A DNA stretch of 30,606 bases from NCBI GenBank assembly GCA_964431965.1, contig CAYSLU010000068.1:1-30606 (forward strand), given 5' to 3'. The notes below the pieces were generated by a model, which saw nothing but the letters and a program-made list of their open reading frames with translations, was not told the origin of the DNA and did no database searches. Made by a program: the position numbers and the translations under genes. Source of the DNA: CAYSLU01 sp964431965. GTDB taxonomy: Bacteria; Verrucomicrobiota; Kiritimatiellia; CAIKKV01; CAYSLU01. Positions 26,901 through 30,606 of the stretch are shown one piece after another; position 1 is the first letter of the stretch, and each line of letters starts with the position of its first letter.

Positions 26901-27809
26901 GCCCGGCCCGACCACCAGGAACCGCCGCGCCTCCGGATTCTGGGCCATGAGCGAGGCCAGGATCTGCGACGAAGCAGCCGCGCTCGGCACACTGTCTGCA
27001 ACGGACTGCCACGCCAGCACGTTGAACTGCCCGTCGTACTCCCCGTACAGATACTTGGCCTGCGGCGTCGTGAAGCTCCCCTGATAGCTCTCGGCCGGCA
27101 GGATTCGCTTCCACGTCTGGCGGTTGACCGCATCCTCCCAGGCCCGGTCGACGCCGAGGACCAGCGGCGCCGCGGCGGCCAGGGGGATCAGGGCCGCGCC
27201 AAGCCGATCGCGCAGGGACAGCCGGTACAGCCCGATCACGCACGCAAGCACGAGCGCGGCGAGCAGGACAGCCGTCTCTTCGCAGACCCCGTCCGCCAGC
27301 AGAAGCGTCACCCCTGCCCCGCCCGCGAAACCACCGGCTGATTCCCACATGAACACCCGAGCCACAGGGATCCGCCCCGGCCGGGAAGCCCACACGCACG
27401 CCACGGGAAACAGAAAGCCGGTACAGAGGCTCACCGGCGCGTTCGCCAGGAGTGCCACAGGCAGCATCCGGAGAAGCGGAAACAGCTCGTACGGCCGGAC
27501 GCCCGCCAACGCCCGCGAATGGTCGATGAGCGCGATCTGGGCGACATACGCCGGGATGTAGAGCAGGCAGATCCACTCGAAGCGCCGGATCCAGGCGCTC
27601 CGCCAGCCCGAATCGCCGCGCGCCAGCCACGCCCCCACCCCGACCCAGAACAGCCACGTTCCGAAGAACCAGGCCACCCCGAGTTCATGGCCCTCGAAAA
27701 TCCCCAGGAAGCGCCTGAACAGGAGCGTCTGAGCGGCCAGAGAGAAGACCCCGACGGCGAATATCACGCCGCCTGCCGTGCCTGTCGCGCCCGCGCTGTT
27801 CGCCTTCAC
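23919..27809 (-). CDS. Giant membrane fusion: spermidine-synthase-like, FMN-binding and NapH/NosR-type polyferredoxin
   Basis: A 1296-residue protein with a GTG start 33 nt after the Tat-peptide gene. Residues about 12-215 are a multi-helix membrane block (VFSLAAQTLLFRRFLGIFEG). Residues about 290-430 resemble a spermidine-synthase/methyltransferase fold (VGPGSY at 300-305, then WIDPDPDY, PHGDVRR, LNRYMTREFY), but catalytic motifs are altered. A second membrane block spans about 585-775. An FMN-binding domain follows, with SGAT at 924-927 (the covalent-flavin threonine motif). Then comes a polytopic polyferredoxin with CGHLCP (Cys1050, Cys1054), CRTICP (Cys1143, Cys1147) and a CxxCxxC group (1186-1192), and a last helix near 1210-1230. 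NosR and NapH proteins carry similar flavin and Fe-S parts for electron transfer across the membrane. The whole-protein function is unknown. Confidence 0.8.
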   Translation of the reverse strand: MKANSAGATGTAGGVIFAVGVFSLAAQTLLFRRFLGIFEGHELGVAWFFGTWLFWVGVGAWLARGDSGWRSAWIRRFEWICLLYIPAYVAQIALIDHSRALAGVRPYELFPLLRMLPVALLANAPVSLCTGFLFPVACVWASRPGRIPVARVFMWESAGGFAGGAGVTLLLADGVCEETAVLLAALVLACVIGLYRLSLRDRLGAALIPLAAAAPLVLGVDRAWEDAVNRQTWKRILPAESYQGSFTTPQAKYLYGEYDGQFNVLAWQSVADSVPSAAASSQILASLMAQNPEARRFLVVGPGSYAICMRLLGLPQAESVTWIDPDPDYPRELLRALPRDLAGDARRLKMPHGDVRRHLQEAPDAYDLVVLNLPSAATLALNRYMTREFYELVRRRLAPSGVLGVRVAGGENVMGDERVNVGASAFHTLGSVFRHLAIKPGDETWIIGSDGDRMSEAPAVLRDRWKAVPGGAALYPPEGLMSQYPPDRIEFQRASYRAAVDSAPAGLLLNTDRQPRALVHSLLLAAREAGGTRRLAGWLRQYAAAGMPIVPMGIALYALLRLAYRSRAPGARGAVSGPADRVFEDYVLVLSTGAVAMSAGLALMLMYQSEFGSLFLHMGLMSSVFMLGLAGGSIICASVGVRSYRGAMLLVAGGLIAQAAGLVALRWLPADTSRSVFVLLCALNGLLSGIYVPAAAASLRCAGVGDRTAGAFIELADHLGGCIGSLVVGLLLIPVFGVSYALAILAALLVINLLPLIRGGRGGRSPEVPADWVASAVRPAGYALFGVAAFLLASSLALHRPGAGGLRPAFARAAATMAGDSTLTEQRHVRADGTTIEYFSAAAAAGSTPSYVFSTEHLAPDVPGYGGPVVLAVMVDQNGALLDLRLIRTSETPAYVDTLSEWFRSLVGQSLFESDALAGIDAVSGATVSSVAIRSALRQSGPLFARDVLRRDVAAPAVPPSPRAVDPRVGVLIALASVALVARRFPSPRVRWAMALAVVPVAGFLLNIQYSLSHVLALLGGVVPPAGWNVAFVLVVGVPLLVLLAGNVYCGHLCPFGLLQEMMGALRPASIRTEPDRATWRRTRLVKYVVLVVLLVLFALTRELRLASNDPLVAVFSRGRSGALAALAAALLGLSFFYPRFWCRTICPAGTFLSLLSGARLLARLRPPVVPARCAFGVTSERDPDCLCCDRCRWRGPGAPGAARLPATGERRRTVMFVACVAAAAVLVLAQAALTLRVARGGESRAMGAAGGRMRDVDMPKLRLMIREGVLSDREAWHYKTLLPAGASRAEAPSNR

Positions 27810-27842
27810 CCGTGCACGCTCCGCCGGCGTCAGCCCGCCGGA

Positions 27843-28037
27843 TCACCCGAGCCACTTGCCGGTCCGGGCGACCTGCGCCGGATCGATCGGGACCACCCGG
27901 CCCGGGAACACAGCGCCCCCGATGGCCCGGGTCACCCGCGCGACGACGGGCGAGCCCGCCACGCGCCACGCCCCGGCCAGACACCCCGCCGCCGCGACCA
28001 GCAACCGCCGTCCGAACTGGCGCCGCGTCAGTTCCAT
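27843..28037 (-). CDS. Small twin-arginine-signal protein (64 aa)
   Basis: This short gene starts at the ATG at 28037, inside the last codons of the radical SAM gene (10-nt overlap), and ends 33 nt before the fusion gene. The N-terminus is a Tat signal: TRRQFGRR followed by LLVAAAGCLAGAW. If cleaved, only about 35-40 residues remain, ending VVPIDPAQVARTGKWLG. A longer reading from 28070 would add 11 residues lying inside the upstream gene and is unlikely. Tat export usually serves folded, cofactor-bearing proteins, which is odd for so small a product. It could be an uncleaved membrane anchor, a small subunit of the redox complex, or a peptide substrate of the radical SAM enzyme; the sequence does not decide. 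Confidence 0.68.
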   Translation of the reverse strand: MELTRRQFGRRLLVAAAGCLAGAWRVAGSPVVARVTRAIGGAVFPGRVVPIDPAQVARTGKWLG

Positions 28038-28999
28038 ATCCCGTAGATCTCCGTCTGGCAGGCGGCGCACTTGCCGCCGACCAGGTCATTCTTCAGGACC
28101 GTATGCTGGGTGCGCCGGATCAGCAGCCGCTGACACGCCGGGCACCGGGTGTTCTGGGCATCTTCGGCGAGCAGGTTGCCGATGTAGACGAAGTGCAGCC
28201 CGGCGGCCTGCGCGATTTCGCGCGCCCGGTCGAGCGTCGGCGCCGGAGTCGGCGGCAGGTGCCGCATCTGATACTGGGGGAAGAACCCAAGGAAATGCAT
28301 CGGAGTCTCGCGGCCCAGATTCTCGACGATCCAGCGGCACAGCGGGGCGATGTCCCGCTCCGTATCGTTCAGCGTCGGAATCACGAGGTTGGACACCTCC
28401 ACAAGCACGCCCATGGACTTGGCGGCCACCAGGCAGTCCAGCACCGGCTTCAGGCTCGTGCCGCAGATCTCCCGGTAGAACTGCTCCGTGAAGGCCTTCA
28501 CATCGATCGTCACGGCATCGACGTGCTGGCACAGCTCCCGCCACGGCTTCAGGTTCATGTAGGCCGCCGTCACCAGAACGTTCCGGAGCCCCGCCTCATG
28601 AGCGCGTACGCAGCTGTCGAACGCATACTCGTAGTACACGGACGGATCGGTGTACGTGTAGGCCACGGACTGGCAGCCGCTCTGACGGGCCGCCGCCGGG
28701 ATCGCCTCCGGCGGCAGCTTCATCGCCGTTGCGTCCTCCGGGTTGCATTGCGAGATCTCCCAGTTCTGGCAGTTCTTGCAGTGCATGTTGCAGCCGACGG
28801 TGGCGATGGAGAAGATTTTCGTGCCGGGCAGGAAATGGTTCACCGGCTTCTTCTCGACCGGGTCCACGTGTATGGCCGACGGGTAGCCATACGTCACCGC
28901 GCGCAGCTTCCCGTCCACATTCACCCGGATCCGGCAGTCCCCGCTCTGCCCGGGCTGGACGACGCAGTTCCTGGGACACAGCTCGCACTGCACGATCAT
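28028..28999 (-). CDS. amrS: AmmeMemoRadiSam-type radical SAM enzyme (AmrS)
   Basis: A 323-residue protein starting at the ATG at 28999, set by GGGAG 7 nt upstream; the frame is open 45 codons further, but those lack family similarity. The radical SAM cluster motif is C70-x3-C74-x2-C77 (VGCNMHCKNCQNWEIS). An N-terminal cysteine set (Cys5, 8, 12, 22; CELCPRNC) and a C-terminal zinc-ribbon-like pair (Cys286/289 and Cys311/314, ending EIYGIWN) are typical of the AmrS family, whose members normally occur with Memo and AMMECR1 proteins. Neither partner is in this window. The family's reaction is not known to me. A TAGAGT at 29033-29028 may be a weak -10 element. It heads the three-gene redox cassette. 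Confidence 0.9.
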   Translation of the reverse strand: MIVQCELCPRNCVVQPGQSGDCRIRVNVDGKLRAVTYGYPSAIHVDPVEKKPVNHFLPGTKIFSIATVGCNMHCKNCQNWEISQCNPEDATAMKLPPEAIPAAARQSGCQSVAYTYTDPSVYYEYAFDSCVRAHEAGLRNVLVTAAYMNLKPWRELCQHVDAVTIDVKAFTEQFYREICGTSLKPVLDCLVAAKSMGVLVEVSNLVIPTLNDTERDIAPLCRWIVENLGRETPMHFLGFFPQYQMRHLPPTPAPTLDRAREIAQAAGLHFVYIGNLLAEDAQNTRCPACQRLLIRRTQHTVLKNDLVGGKCAACQTEIYGIWN

Positions 29000-29006
29000 G
29001 TCGGCT

Positions 29007-29011
29007 CTCCC
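29007..29011 (-). promoter_or_regulatory. Ribosome binding site of amrS
   Basis: GGGAG on the minus strand lies 7 nt before the ATG at 28999 and decides the start against the longer open frame. Confidence 0.6.
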
Positions 29012-29143
29012 GCGATCCACGTTCCTTACTCTACCCCATTTCCCCCTGTCGCGGCAGGTTTTCGGAACGGATACGGTGCGCCGGCGCCGCATCATCGCAC
29101 GGAGACTCCCGCCGGAGGGGAAACGCCGGGGCACGCCGCGCGC

Positions 29144-30052
29144 TCACCCGAACAGGTCCGCCCTCGAGTGCTCCGTGATCGCGATGGCGGCGGGGTGTTT
29201 CAGACGGCGCTCCGCGGTGATGGCGTAGTACTGATGCGAGCACGTCTCGGTGCTGCCGAACGCCTTCAGTCCGTAGTGCCGCAGTGTCTCCCGAGCGATG
29301 ACCGACGGCGCGACGACAAACCCGAGCCCCTCCGCGGCCATGACCATCATGAACGCCGGATCCTCGAACTCGGCAACAGCGAGGGGCCTGACGCCGAGCG
29401 TGTGGAACCACTCCTCCAGCGCCATTCGCAGCGGCGTCGTCTCGACCGGGAGCAGCGCGGGCGCGCCATGCAGAGACTGCGGAAACCCGCTGCGAAGCCC
29501 GGCGGCCATCCGTGGCACGGCGCAGAAGACGGACCCGCACTTGCCCAGGAGGTGGTTGAAGGTCTTCACATGGAGCCCCCGCGCGGCGGGCTCATCGGCC
29601 AGGACGAGATCGAGCCGGTACCCCGCCAGCTCCAGCAGCAGCGCGTCAATGGGCCCCTCCCGGCACAGCATGTGCATGGGCTGGGACAGCTTGAAGGCGG
29701 GACGAAGCATCCGGCTGGCGACGAGCTTCGGCACCGAGTCGGTCACGCCCACCTGGCACCGCATCGGACGATAGCCGGGCCTGTCCCTGACGGCATCCAG
29801 GAGGTCTTGGCCCGTCGAGAAAATGTCCTCCGCGTAACCGAAGGCCAGGTGCCCCATGTCGGTCAGCGCGAGACGGCGGCCGCTCCGGCGGAAGAGCCGT
29901 GCGCCCAGCGACTCTTCCAGCAAGTGGATCTGCGCGCTGATGGACGGCTGCGAGACCGCCATCTTCGCGGCCGCCTGTCGCAGGGTACCTTCCCTGGCGA
30001 CCACCCAGAAGTACCGCAGGTGATGGTAATTGAGCCACTCCATGGGAAGCAT
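29144..30052 (-). CDS. LysR-family regulator, NhaR-like
   Basis: A 302-residue protein from the ATG at 30052; an ATG at 30043 and a GTG at 30067 are alternatives. The N-terminal winged helix-turn-helix (NYHHLRYFWVVAREGTLRQA, VSQPSISAQIHLLEESLG, LFRRSGRRLALTDMG) is close in form to E. coli NhaR (NYNHLYYFW...). Later stretches also match NhaR-type order: FDVGV-like QVGVTDSVPKLV, FEDPAFMMVMAAEGLG, FVVAPSVIA and YYAITAERRLKHPA. NhaR proteins activate sodium/proton antiporter or related stress genes and sense Na+. Here no antiporter gene is visible; the neighbours are a divergent UPF0114 gene and, 144 nt downstream, the amrS cassette. The ligand is unknown. Family assignment is firm; orthology to NhaR is probable. 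Confidence 0.85.
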   Translation of the reverse strand: MLPMEWLNYHHLRYFWVVAREGTLRQAAAKMAVSQPSISAQIHLLEESLGARLFRRSGRRLALTDMGHLAFGYAEDIFSTGQDLLDAVRDRPGYRPMRCQVGVTDSVPKLVASRMLRPAFKLSQPMHMLCREGPIDALLLELAGYRLDLVLADEPAARGLHVKTFNHLLGKCGSVFCAVPRMAAGLRSGFPQSLHGAPALLPVETTPLRMALEEWFHTLGVRPLAVAEFEDPAFMMVMAAEGLGFVVAPSVIARETLRHYGLKAFGSTETCSHQYYAITAERRLKHPAAIAITEHSRADLFG

Positions 30053-30055
30053 ACT

Positions 30056-30072
30056 CTTAGCTTGCACCTAAG
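30056..30072. promoter_or_regulatory. Candidate LysR-type operator (dyad)
   Basis: CTTAG-N7-CTAAG is a perfect dyad with 5-bp arms and contains a T-N11-A core, the general shape of LysR-family binding sites. It ends 4 nt before the chosen start of the regulator, so binding there would cover its leader and could give autoregulation. Confidence 0.4.
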
Positions 30073-30317
30073 CTTTCAATCAATATCTCGTATTTGTCGA
30101 AGGTTGCCCCTCGTCCCATCCTACTCGTCAGCAAGCCGTTGTCGGACCGACAGGCAAAGGAGGAGATTCGGCACGGTTCACTCCGCTCTCAAGCGGGCGG
30201 CGCCTGAACGGCGGGCGGACCGGCGCGCCGCGGAGCTGGGCGAAACAATCCGGATCCTGACCGCGATCGGGGTGACGGAGCATCCGGTCGAAAGGCGCGC
30301 CGGCGTGATCGGCGGGC

Positions 30318-30323
30318 GGAGGT
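30318..30323 (+). promoter_or_regulatory. Ribosome binding site of the UPF0114 gene
   Basis: GGAGGT lies 6 nt before the ATG at 30330, a near-perfect Shine-Dalgarno that fixes this start. Confidence 0.75.
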
Positions 30324-30329
30324 GAATCG

Positions 30330-30606
30330 ATGAGGTCGAGTTCGCGGATCGTACACGTGTTCGCATCGGTCATCGTGGCAAGCCAGTGGCTGCAGGCGCC
30401 GTTGTACTTCGGACTGATCGTGGCGCAGGGCGTCTACGTCTTTCAGTTCTGCGTCGAGCTGTACCATCTGGTATGCGGGCTTGCCGGGTTCAAGGCGCAG
30501 GACATCATGCTCATGGTCCTCGGGCTCATCGATGTCGTCATGATCTCCAACCTGCTGATCATGGTGATCATCGGCGGGTACCATACGTTTGTGGCCAAGA
30601 TCCACT
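30330..30606 (+). CDS. UPF0114 (YqhA-type) membrane protein, N-terminal part
   Basis: The gene is cut by the window end after 92 codons. The visible part has three hydrophobic segments. The pattern SQWLQAPLYFGLIVAQ, then FQFCVELYHLV, IMLMVLGLIDVVMISNLLIM and VIIGGYHTFVAKI follows E. coli YqhA (SRWLLAPVYFGL, LVDMTLVGGLLVMV, SGYENFV). The UPF0114 family consists of small inner-membrane proteins with no firmly established function. It is divergent from the NhaR-like regulator, which may control it. The missing C-terminal half should hold the last helix. Confidence 0.85.
   Translation, partial: MRSSSRIVHVFASVIVASQWLQAPLYFGLIVAQGVYVFQFCVELYHLVCGLAGFKAQDIMLMVLGLIDVVMISNLLIMVIIGGYHTFVAKIH

Larger units (their letters stand above)
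30053..30329. other. Divergent intergenic region between the NhaR-like and UPF0114 genes
   Basis: It is AT-richer at 30073-30105 than the surroundings, as expected for a promoter zone, but no clear -35/-10 pair is seen. The right-hand 150 nt stays open in some frames without a ribosome binding site or family similarity. The operator-like dyad lies at the left and a strong ribosome binding site at the right. Confidence 0.45.

Noticed and set aside
27812..30325. 837-codon plus-strand frame opposite the Tat peptide, amrS and NhaR-like genes
   Set aside because: It crosses three real genes and intergenic DNA; Arg/Pro/His-rich without family motifs.

Overview
The window is about 30.6 kb of high-GC bacterial chromosome, densely packed with long protein-coding genes. 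I see no rRNA, tRNA, CRISPR array, transposase or integrase. Gene content points to the PVC superphylum (Planctomycetota, Verrucomicrobiota, Kiritimatiellota or Lentisphaerota). The pointers are a MoxR / DUF58 / BatA-VWA / VWA / DUF4175 / DUF4159 cluster, large secreted mosaic proteins (PA14, PKD, G8, DNRLRE-like, TPR), a glycosidase-like beta-propeller of a type common there, and a eukaryote-type UDP-glucose dehydrogenase. I cannot fix the phylum from the sequence alone.

Layout. (1) 1-2292: a 5'-proximal fragment of a DUF4139-like secreted protein on the minus strand, and a divergent cytosolic beta-propeller glycosidase-like protein on the plus strand. (2) 2293-3225: a gene-poor patch with inverted repeats, then a small membrane-anchored hypothetical gene with its own predicted promoter. 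(3) 22253 down to 3233 on the minus strand: one apparent operon of ten genes. A well-formed extended -10 promoter (22253-22226) precedes moxR. Then follow DUF58, BatA-like VWA, a second membrane VWA protein, a 1243-aa DUF4175-like membrane protein, and five exported proteins: a beta-propeller-like protein, a DNRLRE-like protein, a PA14/PKD/TPR mosaic, a tandem-G8/beta-helix protein and a tandem DUF4159 protein. Several junctions are 4-nt ATGA/GTGA overlaps, so the first half (MoxR and VWA machinery) and the second half (exported proteins) are probably made together. (4) 22521-23894: UDP-glucose 6-dehydrogenase, divergent from moxR. (5) 28999 down to 23919 on the minus strand: a three-gene redox cassette. 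It holds an AmrS-type radical SAM enzyme, a 64-aa Tat-signal peptide gene, and a 1296-residue membrane protein fusing a spermidine-synthase-like module, an FMN-binding domain and a NapH/NosR-type polyferredoxin. (6) 29144-30606: an NhaR-like LysR regulator, and a divergent UPF0114/YqhA-type membrane gene cut by the window end.

How the parts may work together (inference). MoxR AAA+ ATPases with VWA partners usually act as chaperone or maturation systems, so the minus-strand operon may assemble or mature its five exported products at the envelope. The redox cassette looks like a separate unit that passes electrons across the membrane through Fe-S clusters to an extracytoplasmic flavin. The radical SAM enzyme and the Tat peptide are candidate partners. 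This cassette is the most unusual thing in the window.
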